DNA of 64,000 nucleotides from Gammaproteobacteria bacterium (lineage in GTDB: Bacteria; Pseudomonadota; Gammaproteobacteria; Pseudomonadales; Pseudomonadaceae). The first letter of the stretch is position 1, and the number at the start of each line of letters is the position of its first letter. Shown piece after piece: positions 56,713 through 64,000 of the stretch. The position numbers were made by a program, and so were the translations under genes. The notes beneath the pieces are model-generated. The model made no database searches. It was not told where the DNA came from and saw only the letters and a program-made list of their open reading frames with translations. The stretch is from NCBI GenBank assembly GCA_012728415.1, contig JAAYFD010000059.1:1-64000 (forward strand), in the 5' to 3' direction.

Positions 56713-57630
56713 ATGTCCGACACCCTGACCCATTTAAAACAGCTGGAAGCCGAAAGCATCCATATCATCCGTGAAGTTGCCGCCGAGTTTGACAACCCGG
56801 TGATGCTTTACTCCATCGGCAAGGACTCGGCAGTGATGCTACACCTGGCCCGCAAGGCATTTTACCCTGGCAAGTTGCCCTTCCCGGTTATGCATGTGGA
56901 TACGCGCTGGAAATTCCAGGAAATGTACAGTTTCCGTGAGCGCATGGTGCAGGATTACGAGCTGGATTTGCTCACCCATATCAATCCGGACGGCATCGCC
57001 CAGGACATCAACCCCTTTGTACACGGTAGCGCCAAGCACACCGACATCATGAAAACCGAGGGCCTCAAGCAGGCACTGGACAAGCACGGTTTCGATGCCG
57101 CTTTTGGCGGCGCACGCCGTGACGAAGAAAAATCCCGCGCCAAGGAGCGGGTGTACTCTTTCCGCGACAACAAGCACCGCTGGGACCCGAAAAACCAGCG
57201 TCCCGAGCTGTGGAACATTTACAACGGCAAGATCAACAAAGGTGATTCGATTCGCGTATTTCCGCTGTCCAACTGGACCGAACTGGATATCTGGCAGTAC
57301 ATCTACCTGGAAAGCATTCCCATTGTGCCACTGTACTTTGCCGCCGAGCGCGAGGTGATCGAGCGTGACGGTACGCTGATCCTGATCGACGACGAGCGCA
57401 TTCTTGAGCACCTGAGCGATGAAGAAAAATCACGCATCGTGAAGAAAAGTGTGCGTTTTCGTACTTTGGGCTGTTATCCGCTGACTGGCGCGGTGGAATC
57501 CACTGCCAGCACTCTGCCGGAGATTATCCAGGAGATGCTGTTGACCCGAACTTCTGAGCGGCAGGGGCGGGTGATTGACCATGACGGGGCAGGGTCGATG
57601 GAAGAGAAAAAACGCCAAGGATATTTTTAG
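56713..57630 (+). CDS. cysD: Sulfate adenylyltransferase subunit 2
   Basis: A 305-residue PP-loop enzyme that with CysN makes adenosine 5'-phosphosulfate from ATP and sulfate. The PP-loop motif [14 protein letters not shown] is at about residue 33, followed by [20 protein letters not shown]. The C-terminal [16 protein letters not shown] is typical. ATG 56713 is the family start. Normally cysN follows closely; here 546 bases intervene. Confidence 0.96.
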   Translation: MSDTLTHLKQLEAESIHIIREVAAEFDNPVMLYSIGKDSAVMLHLARKAFYPGKLPFPVMHVDTRWKFQEMYSFRERMVQDYELDLLTHINPDGIAQDINPFVHGSAKHTDIMKTEGLKQALDKHGFDAAFGGARRDEEKSRAKERVYSFRDNKHRWDPKNQRPELWNIYNGKINKGDSIRVFPLSNWTELDIWQYIYLESIPIVPLYFAAEREVIERDGTLILIDDERILEHLSDEEKSRIVKKSVRFRTLGCYPLTGAVESTASTLPEIIQEMLLTRTSERQGRVIDHDGAGSMEEKKRQGYF

Positions 57631-57651
57631 TTTTTTGTTTTGCGGTGACCG

Positions 57652-57744
57652 GGTCGTGATGATGTCTGTGCTGCCGCTGCGTTTCGGCGTCGAAGCGAGC
57701 TTCGACACCTCACTGAGGCGTTGCACAGGCATCACCACACCCCA
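57652..57744. repeat. Copy A of a 93-bp direct repeat between cysD and cysNC
   Basis: This copy aligns without gaps to 57867-57959 (offset 215) at about 90% identity. The core contains GTCGAAGCGAGCTTCGAC, an 18-bp palindromic hairpin, perfectly kept in both copies. Confidence 0.9.
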
Positions 57745-57866
57745 AATGCACCGCGCACACCGGGAGAAGATGTGGCCCGCCTGTGGCGGGCTGCTGTCGC
57801 GCTGCAGGGCCTGACTTCTGCGGTGGTGTTATCCGCCAAGAGATATGTTTGCCTGGCGGCGTATTT

Positions 57867-57959
57867 GGTCGTGATCAGGTCTGTGCTGCCGCTACGTTTC
57901 GGCGTCGAAGCGAGCTTCGACACCTCACTACGGCGCTGCACAGACACCACCACGCCCCA
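57867..57959. repeat. Copy B of the 93-bp direct repeat
   Basis: The second copy has about nine substitutions against copy A and an identical hairpin core. The short frames that run through both copies have no ribosome-binding sites and are probably not genes. Between the copies lies GC-rich sequence without recognisable coding content. Confidence 0.9.
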
Positions 57960-58024
57960 CAGAAAGTGTGCGAGGCCCGGCATTGAAGAATAAGAACCTG
58001 CAACATGCACGATATTTCAGAGGG

Positions 58025-58121
58025 TTGCGAATGGCTGGTTGCAAAGCCTGTGTCGCCTTGGATGGCGACACGGAGCCTGCATGGACGTACTTGCGGCGTC
58101 TTTGCAGCCAGTCATCCGCAA
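58025..58121 (+). promoter_or_regulatory. Nested inverted repeat just upstream of cysNC
   Basis: Outer arms 58025-58046 and 58100-58121 pair at 19 of 22 positions. Inside, GTGTCGCC (58050-58057) pairs with GGCGACAC (58064-58071). The structure ends 55 bases before the cysNC start. It could be a leader RNA affecting cysNC expression or a mobile hairpin. Confidence 0.55.
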
Positions 58122-58176
58122 GCCACAAACACATAACAAACAGACGCCACCAAGCACACAAAAGAGAAACCCAACC

Positions 58177-60069
58177 ATGAGCCACCAATCCGAATTAATC
58201 AGCCAGGACATTCTCGGTTATCTGGCCCAGCACGAGCGCAAAGAGCTGTTGCGCTTTCTGACCTGCGGCAACGTCGATGACGGCAAAAGCACGCTGATTG
58301 GCCGGTTGCTGCATGACTCCAAGATGATCTACGAAGACCACCTGGAAGCCATTACCCGTGACTCAAAACGCAGCGGCACGACCGGAGACGATGTAGACCT
58401 GGCCTTGCTGGTGGACGGCCTGCAGGCCGAGCGTGAGCAGGGCATTACCATTGACGTCGCTTACCGCTATTTCAGTACTGCCAAGCGCAAGTTCATCATT
58501 GCCGACACCCCGGGCCACGAGCAATACACCCGCAACATGGCCACCGGTGCCTCCACCTGTGATCTGGCCATCATTCTGGTCGATGCGCGCAAGGGCGTGC
58601 AAAACCAGACCCGCCGCCACAGCTACATTGCTTCACTGCTGGGCATCCGTCATCTGGTGGTAGCCATCAACAAGATGGACCTGGTGGACTATGACCAGCA
58701 ACGTTTTGACGCTATCCGCGAAGACTATCTGGAATTCGCCCGCTCGCTGCAAATCGATGAACAGTCACTGCATTTTGTTCCGCTGTCGGCGCTAAAAGGC
58801 GATAACGTGGTCAACGCCAGCACGCACACGCCCTGGTACCCGGGCCCGACCCTGATGCAGCTGCTGGAAAGCGTACCCATCCAGCAAAAAGCCGATACCA
58901 GCGCCATGCGCTTTCCGGTGCAGTACGTCAACCGCCCCAACCTGAACTTCCGTGGTTTTGCCGGCACCCTGGCCGGCGGCCAGATTCGCAAGGGTGATGC
59001 CATCAAGGTGCTGCCCGCCGGTACGCAAAGCCGCGTCAAGTCGATCGTCACCTTTGACGGCGAGCTGGACAGCGCCGTTGCCGGTCAGGCGGTAACCCTG
59101 ACACTGGAAGACGAAATCGACATTTCCCGCGGCGATCTGATCGTACACGACAACAGCCAGCCACTGGTCAGCGACCAGTTCAAGGCGACTCTGGTCTGGC
59201 TGGCGGAAGAACCACTGCAGCCGGGTAAACGCTACGACTTCAAGCGCGCCACCAGCTACATTCCCGGCAACGTGGTACAGATCGAGCAGCGTATTGACGT
59301 CAACAGCCTGGAAAAATCCCCCGCCAGCCAGTTGCAACTGAACGAAGTGGCCGAAGTCAGCGTCAGCCTGGATGCGGCGCTGGCCATTGACAGCTATCAG
59401 GACAACCGCACCACCGGCGCTTTTATCGTCATCGACCGCATGAGCAACATCACGGTCGGTGCCGGCATGATCCACAGCCCGGTGCGCACAGATGCCGGTT
59501 GCGAGCTGGGCAAGGGCCGGGTCAACAATGCCGAGCGTCAGCTACGCCTGGGCCAGCAACCGGTGACCCTGCTGTTCACCGGCCTGTCCGGCGCCGGCAA
59601 GAGCACCCTGGCCTACACACTGGAGCGCAGGCTGTTTGACAGTGGCCGTGCGGTGTTTGTGCTGGACGGACAAAACCTGCGCCACAACCTGAACAAGGGA
59701 CTGCCGCAAGATCGTGCCGGCCGTTCGGAAAACTGGCGCCGTGCCGCCCAGGTAGCCCGCCAGTTCAACGAAGCGGGCCTGATTTGCCTGTGCGCCTTTG
59801 TTGCACCGGATGCTGAAGGCCGCGAGCAAGCCCGTGCCATCATTGGCAAAGACAAGCTGGTGACTGTTTACGTACAGGCTTCTCCCGATGTCTGTCGCGA
59901 GCGCGACCCGCAAGGACTGTACGCCGCCAGCGAAGACAATATTCCCGGGGAGTCATTTCCTTACGACATTCCTCTGGATGCCGATCTCGTCATCAACACA
60001 CAGCAGACTTCGGTAGAGGCAGCCGTAGAGCAGCTGATCAGCCTACTGCGTGAACGCAATAACCTTTAG
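58177..60069 (+). CDS. cysNC: Bifunctional sulfate adenylyltransferase subunit 1 / APS kinase
   Basis: The 630-residue fusion activates sulfate to PAPS. The N-terminal CysN GTPase shows [15 protein letters not shown] (about residue 33), [17 protein letters not shown] and NKMDLVDY, followed by EF-Tu-like beta domains. The C-terminal CysC kinase begins near residue 465 with P-loop [11 protein letters not shown] and ends in a complete APS-kinase domain ([11 protein letters not shown]). Start ATG 58177 is the family start. The CysN-CysC fusion is usual in Pseudomonas. Confidence 0.96.
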   Translation: MSHQSELISQDILGYLAQHERKELLRFLTCGNVDDGKSTLIGRLLHDSKMIYEDHLEAITRDSKRSGTTGDDVDLALLVDGLQAEREQGITIDVAYRYFSTAKRKFIIADTPGHEQYTRNMATGASTCDLAIILVDARKGVQNQTRRHSYIASLLGIRHLVVAINKMDLVDYDQQRFDAIREDYLEFARSLQIDEQSLHFVPLSALKGDNVVNASTHTPWYPGPTLMQLLESVPIQQKADTSAMRFPVQYVNRPNLNFRGFAGTLAGGQIRKGDAIKVLPAGTQSRVKSIVTFDGELDSAVAGQAVTLTLEDEIDISRGDLIVHDNSQPLVSDQFKATLVWLAEEPLQPGKRYDFKRATSYIPGNVVQIEQRIDVNSLEKSPASQLQLNEVAEVSVSLDAALAIDSYQDNRTTGAFIVIDRMSNITVGAGMIHSPVRTDAGCELGKGRVNNAERQLRLGQQPVTLLFTGLSGAGKSTLAYTLERRLFDSGRAVFVLDGQNLRHNLNKGLPQDRAGRSENWRRAAQVARQFNEAGLICLCAFVAPDAEGREQARAIIGKDKLVTVYVQASPDVCRERDPQGLYAASEDNIPGESFPYDIPLDADLVINTQQTSVEAAVEQLISLLRERNNL

Positions 60070-60348
60070 CCTGTACAACTCACGGGGCCCGGCAAGATAA
60101 AATGGCAGCACAGTGCTGGAGCCCCGGATACCGGCCCACTCAGCGGTGTCTAAAACACTAGCCTGCAGTTTCAGGCAGATGCCACTTTGCCCTGGCAACC
60201 AGTCACGCGCCAGGACAGATCACCATGCTTTGCGCCCAAGCCGCAACTGCCTGCCCGGGCAGGCAAAGCTGTCTACTCTGCAGCCCCCGGCTTGCCTGCC
60301 GGCACAAAAACGCCACTGCAATACTGCAAGATGTTTACATACTGAAGC
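60070..60348. other. Intergenic region after cysNC
   Basis: No gene is seen. A perfect 18-bp palindrome at 60248-60265 (TGCCTGCCC/GGGCAGGCA) may act in termination between cysNC and the convergent PACE gene. Confidence 0.4.
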
Positions 60349-60765
60349 TCACTGTGCCGACAAGGGCAAGCCAAACACATGGTCAAAGCCCCAGTTAAAG
60401 ATGAAAGTGTAGATCAGAAAAAACAACAAAAAGCCGGCATCCAGCACCACCGCTTGCCATAGGCTGATATCCAGCCACCAGGCAAACAGCGGAATCGTCA
60501 TCAGCGCCAGCCCCCCTTCAAAACCCAATGCATGCACCGTACGGCGACGCAATCCGCGCCCACGAACAGCCTGACGCGCCTCCCAAAACTCAAAACCGGT
60601 GTTCCAGGTCAAATTCCATAACACGGCGATCAGCGATACCACGACCGAGACGGATCCCGAATAAAACAGGTCATGCCCCAGTGCAATCAGGATCAGGCTG
60701 GTCATAAAAATGGCAATAGTTTCAAACAGGCTGACATACACCAGCTTGCGCTTCAGGCCTTGCAT
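60349..60765 (-). CDS. PACE-family efflux transporter (AceI-like)
   Basis: The 138-residue membrane protein has four helices arranged as two bacterial transmembrane pair domains: KLVYVSLFETIAIFMTSLIL and, after the loop WNTGFEFWEARQA, RTVHALGFEGGLALMTIPLF. The conserved glutamate in each first helix (Glu15-type FE and the later FE) fits a proton-coupled PACE transporter, known for chlorhexidine and biocide efflux. The usual divergent LysR regulator is absent. Confidence 0.85.
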   Translation of the reverse strand: MQGLKRKLVYVSLFETIAIFMTSLILIALGHDLFYSGSVSVVVSLIAVLWNLTWNTGFEFWEARQAVRGRGLRRRTVHALGFEGGLALMTIPLFAWWLDISLWQAVVLDAGFLLFFLIYTFIFNWGFDHVFGLPLSAQ

Positions 60766-61055
60766 TCGTTTCCCTTTTTAATTTGAGAGTTTTGATGTCT
60801 GCACCAGAGAAGTATATAGGCTGCAGGAACATTGCAGACCTGTCCCTGCATGCTGTTGAAGCCACTGCTCACACAAATCAAAGTCCTGCTGCCTGCCGCT
60901 ACTTTCAGGTTTTATACAGACATGGTTTTTCACAGGCTACAGTCCTGGCTCAAACTCTAACCCTCTTAGTGAAAGCCTGCGGCTACAGACTGTGCGGCCC
61001 GAAATATTACTAAAAATGATACCATTGCCTTCCCCAACTTATCGGCATCACTATC

Positions 61056-62270
61056 ATGGCCAAGACACGCCCCGGCTCACCATCTGCAACAACCGACAGC
61101 AAGCGCAACTTATGGCTGCTGGTTGGTGCCCAGTCCCTGGGTGGTGCTTCGCCACCCATTATCATTTCACTGGGCGGGCTGGTCGGCATGCAGCTGGCCA
61201 GCGACCCGTCAATGGCAACCCTTCCGGTCAGTCTGTTCAACCTCGGCTTGGCGCTGTCTACCATACCTGCCGCCATGCTGATGCGCTACCTGGGCCGCCG
61301 CCAGGCTTATACCCTGGGCGCACTGATGGCAATTATCGCCGGGCTGGTAGCCGCCTATGGAATCGCCCTACAAAGCTTCATGCTGTTTTGCATCGGTACC
61401 GCACTGGCCGGCTTCTATGCGGCCAACGTGCAGAATTACCGCTTTGCCGCCTCCGACAGCGTACCGGCAAGGCAGCGGCCCATGGCCATTTCACGCATCA
61501 TGGTGGGCGGTCTGGTGGCTGCCATCATCGGTCCGCAAGTAGTGATCTGGACCCGTGACGCCTGGGCCGGGCTGCCCTTTGCCGGCAGTTTTGTCAGTCA
61601 GGCGGCTCTGGCTCTGTTGGCCCTGCCGCTACTGCTGGCTCTGCGCTTGCCAAGCTTGCAGTTTGCCAGCGAAACCGGACATGCCCGGCCGCTACGGGAA
61701 ATCGCACGACAGCAACGTTTTGTAGTAGCGGTCATAGCAGGCATCGTTTCCTACGGCCTGATGGCCTTTATCATGACCGCCGCACCCATGGCCATGGTTG
61801 CCCATGGCTATAGCTCGGACCACGCCACCCTTGGCATCCAATGGCATGTACTGGCCATGTTTGGCCCCAGCTTCATCACCGGCCGGCTGATCAATCGCTT
61901 CGGCAAAATCACCATGACCGCCGCCGGCCTGATCACTATCGGCCTGTCCGGCGTACTGGCGCTGCTCGGCATGGGGCTGCTGAACTTCTGGGGATCGCTG
62001 ATTTTGCTCGGTATCGGCTGGAACTTCGGTTTTATCGGTGCCACTGCGCTGGTCACCGATACCTACAGCCAGTCAGAACGAGCCAAGGCACAAGCCATGA
62101 ACGACTTCCTGATTTTCGGTACCGTCGCCGCTGGTTCGTTCAGCTCCGGCTATTTGCTCAACACCCTGGGCTGGAGCCAGATCAACCTGCTGATGCTGCC
62201 GATCATAGGGGCGGTACTGCTGCTACTGCTCTGGCTACACCTGACCGGCAATCACAAGTCGGCGCAATAG
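61056..62270 (+). CDS. Major facilitator superfamily transporter
   Basis: A 404-residue permease with about twelve membrane helices. An MFS motif-A-like loop (MRYLGRRQAYTLGALMA) follows helix 2, and a similar loop in the second half reads RLINRFGKITMTAAGL. The substrate is unknown. It begins MAKTRPGSPSATTDS with a polar N-terminus. Its end overlaps the convergent ChaN-like gene by 19 bases. Confidence 0.88.
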   Translation: MAKTRPGSPSATTDSKRNLWLLVGAQSLGGASPPIIISLGGLVGMQLASDPSMATLPVSLFNLGLALSTIPAAMLMRYLGRRQAYTLGALMAIIAGLVAAYGIALQSFMLFCIGTALAGFYAANVQNYRFAASDSVPARQRPMAISRIMVGGLVAAIIGPQVVIWTRDAWAGLPFAGSFVSQAALALLALPLLLALRLPSLQFASETGHARPLREIARQQRFVVAVIAGIVSYGLMAFIMTAAPMAMVAHGYSSDHATLGIQWHVLAMFGPSFITGRLINRFGKITMTAAGLITIGLSGVLALLGMGLLNFWGSLILLGIGWNFGFIGATALVTDTYSQSERAKAQAMNDFLIFGTVAAGSFSSGYLLNTLGWSQINLLMLPIIGAVLLLLLWLHLTGNHKSAQ

Positions 62271-63148
62271 TCTTTTTCTTCGGTAGCCGGGGTGTACCAG
62301 ACATAATCAGCCATGGCCGGTGTCACGGCTTGTCCTGCTTCAAGAAAAATCAGTACTTGATACTCTTGCTCCGGCAATTCTTCCTGCAAATGCAGCGGCA
62401 CGCCCAAATCCTTGCGCACGTGGTATGAACCTGCAATCAAAAGGCCAGGTTGTGGCGCATCCAGCAAGGCCTTCATCATGCGCAGATCCCTCTGCTGCTG
62501 CACGGCGACCATGGCCGGTATCTGTTGCTCCGGAAGTTTGCCGCAATGAGCGTCCAGAATAATTTCAGCCAACTCAGCCTGCACCTGCTGCTGCCCGGCA
62601 GGACCGGGGGGCAGTTCTGGCGGATTACGATAAATCGACATCAGGGCATCCCGATCCAGATTGCCAGCCCGCAGCTGCCATGGCTGTCGAATGGCATATT
62701 CCAAAACAGGCCCGTAATGCTGCCAGTCCCAGCCTGGATTCCACTCCAGTGCTTGCGGCAACTGCTTTACTTTCCCTCCTGTTGCAAGCCGCTGCCTGAC
62801 GTTGTCCACATGCGGCTGCTGCGCATCGGTCAGCATTTCCAGCACCAGGCTGCCCTGCTCCCGCCGTCCCTCCAGCGCCTGCAACAACCAAAGCTGCAAA
62901 CGATGATGGTCCGGGTTGTCATGCTTCTCACCCAGCAACACCAGTGGTACAGCGGCCAGCTCAGCGACCAGCATCTGTGGAGTCAGCTGCCGTCCCGTTG
63001 TCAGATTGACAATGCGTCCGGTGTCCGGATGCGCCTGCAAGCGTGGCGCTTGCCATAATGGCAGCCGCTGCTCCTCCTCCGGAACAGAACCACAACTCCC
63101 CAGCAATAGAAGCATGCCGAGCAGTAATCCGTACACTCTATTGCTCAT
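62252..63148 (-). CDS. ChaN-family (haem-binding) lipoprotein
   Basis: The 298-residue protein starts MSNRVYGLLLGMLLLLGSC. The lipobox cysteine is at about residue 19. The ChaN/DUF399 domain includes LLGEKHDNPDHHRLQLWLL, SLVLEMLTDAQQPHVD and LLIAGSYHVRKDLGVP. ChaN proteins bind haem at the outer membrane and are often iron-regulated; no Fur box was identified. ATG 63148 is chosen because the signal peptide starts there. Confidence 0.85.
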   Translation of the reverse strand: MSNRVYGLLLGMLLLLGSCGSVPEEEQRLPLWQAPRLQAHPDTGRIVNLTTGRQLTPQMLVAELAAVPLVLLGEKHDNPDHHRLQLWLLQALEGRREQGSLVLEMLTDAQQPHVDNVRQRLATGGKVKQLPQALEWNPGWDWQHYGPVLEYAIRQPWQLRAGNLDRDALMSIYRNPPELPPGPAGQQQVQAELAEIILDAHCGKLPEQQIPAMVAVQQQRDLRMMKALLDAPQPGLLIAGSYHVRKDLGVPLHLQEELPEQEYQVLIFLEAGQAVTPAMADYVWYTPATEEKDYCADL

Positions 63149-63283
63149 CTGTCCGACCTCGCTTTTCCGGTGAGCTTCGAGCATTCACCGGCCCGGCCGT
63201 ATGCCTTATACCCAGACACAACAAGCTGCTTGCCCAACACCACCAGCGCAATAGCTGATCCCGGAAACCAGCCTGAAATATTA

Positions 63284-64000
63284 TCAGTCACCAAAACTGA
63301 TCGACATGTCCCGTGCAGTCCGCACCGTATCTCCTTCCGGATCAACACGCTTTTCCACGCTGAGCGCATCTTCCAGAGTAACCAGCTCTATGGCATCCGA
63401 CTTGAGACCGACCATATGGCCAAATTTTCCGGCTTCAATGGCACGCACTGCAGCAGCACCAAAACGCAACGCCAACAAACGGTCAAAGGTTGTTGGCGAG
63501 CCACCGCGCTGCAAATGGCCCAACACCAGCGAGCGGGTATCCTTGCCGGTACGCTGTGCAATTTCAGCGGCAACACGTTCAGCGATGCCACCCAGAACCA
63601 CATGTTCGCGACCCAGCTCTGCCTCACTTTTGACCGTTACCTGGCCCCCTGCGGGTACTGCACCTTCGGCCGCAACCACAATGCCGTACTTGCGGCCGTT
63701 AAGCTCATTGCTGATCAGGTGGGAGCAAATTTTTTCAATATCAAAGGGAATTTCCGGAATCAGGATCACATCCGCATTACCAGAGATGCCGCTATTCAGT
63801 GCAATAAAACCGGCATCACGCCCCATCACTTCGACCACCATGATGCGGTCATGAGACTTGGCGGTTGAATGGAGCCGGTCAATGGCCTCGGTAGCAATGC
63901 CGGCAGCCGTATCAAAACCGAAAGTCATCTCGGTGCCACCAAGATCATTGTCAATCGTCTTTGGTACTCCGATCACCGGCATGCCCAGGTCTGAAAAACG
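63284..64000 (-). CDS. 6-phosphofructokinase, partial
   Basis: The frame runs off the right edge, so the N-terminal nucleotide-binding part is missing and about 239 residues are visible. Fructose-6-phosphate motifs are present: GVPKTIDNDLGGTEMTFGFD, MVVEVMGRDAGFIAL, PAGGQ, and LGHLQRGGSPTTFDRLLA. The lysine in PKTIDND is the residue linked to pyrophosphate-dependent or mixed PFKs; the companion GGD(D/G) motif lies outside. This enzyme commits sugar to glycolysis, which typical Pseudomonas cannot do. Confidence 0.9.
   Translation of the reverse strand, partial: RFSDLGMPVIGVPKTIDNDLGGTEMTFGFDTAAGIATEAIDRLHSTAKSHDRIMVVEVMGRDAGFIALNSGISGNADVILIPEIPFDIEKICSHLISNELNGRKYGIVVAAEGAVPAGGQVTVKSEAELGREHVVLGGIAERVAAEIAQRTGKDTRSLVLGHLQRGGSPTTFDRLLALRFGAAAVRAIEAGKFGHMVGLKSDAIELVTLEDALSVEKRVDPEGDTVRTARDMSISFGD

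Noticed and set aside
57575-57993. Short overlapping frames in the cysD-cysNC gap
   Set aside because: Their similarity to each other comes from the duplicated 93-bp DNA repeat, and none has a ribosome-binding site.

Overview
The window is bacterial chromosome from a gammaproteobacterium of the Pseudomonas lineage (Pseudomonadales). The basis is gene order recalled from Pseudomonas aeruginosa: nth with a PA3496-type gene; ffh-rpsP-rimM-trmD-rplS with xerD; rne divergent from rluC-HAD-sppA; aspS-yebC-ruvCAB-ybgC-tolQRAB-pal-cpoB-tRNA-Lys; ribD-nrdR; trpS-hydrolase-zapG-algW-Nif3-cysD-cysNC. A pair of Pseudomonas-type REP sequences beside xerD agrees. It is probably not P. aeruginosa itself: several blocks are rearranged, and a phosphofructokinase lies at the right edge, which typical Pseudomonas lack. 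The species cannot be fixed from this window.

Region 1 (1-5306) is accessory DNA. Most of it is the early and structural half of a Pf1-like filamentous prophage (Inoviridae) read on the minus strand: early genes, a hairpin-rich non-coding segment that probably holds the replication origin and packaging signal, a single-strand DNA-binding protein, a major coat protein with a 46-residue mature form, a terminator, and a minor coat (adsorption) protein that runs off the left edge. A divergent repressor with three operator-like repeats and a membrane-anchored cargo protein close the right side. The element ends at a 28-bp copy of a tmRNA (ssrA) 3' end. Beyond it are remnants of two tyrosine integrases, so this attachment site has been used more than once. 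Zot, the replication protein and the complete ssrA must lie left of the window.

Region 2 (5317-14726) holds variable metabolic and signalling genes: a secreted DUF4124 protein, an ADP-ribosylglycohydrolase, a PAP2 phosphatase, a PAS-GGDEF diguanylate cyclase, fadD, a serine-hydrolase-like protein lacking its serine, a MaoC hydratase, nth and yciH. Region 3 (14888-33645) is core information processing: xerD, the rpsP operon, ffh, maf, recQ, an SLC13 permease, rne, rluC, sppA and nadA.

Region 4 (33734-44591) is the minus-strand Tol-Pal, RuvABC, YebC and AspS block with tRNA-Lys. Region 5 (44979-55392) contains a membrane-anchored cold-shock protein, glutamate dehydrogenase, ribD-nrdR, miaB, dksA, trpS, zapG and algW. 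Region 6 (55582-64000) is sulfate activation (cysD, cysNC) with an unusually long, repeat-containing gap between the two genes, followed by a PACE efflux protein, an MFS transporter, a ChaN-like lipoprotein and the partial phosphofructokinase.

The best candidates for something new are the inovirus and its uncharacterised genes, the layered ssrA integration site, the duplicated and hairpin-rich cysD-cysN gap, a possible pseudoknot element downstream of aspS, and the serine-less hydrolase. I found no CRISPR array, complete transposon, restriction system or recognised defence system.
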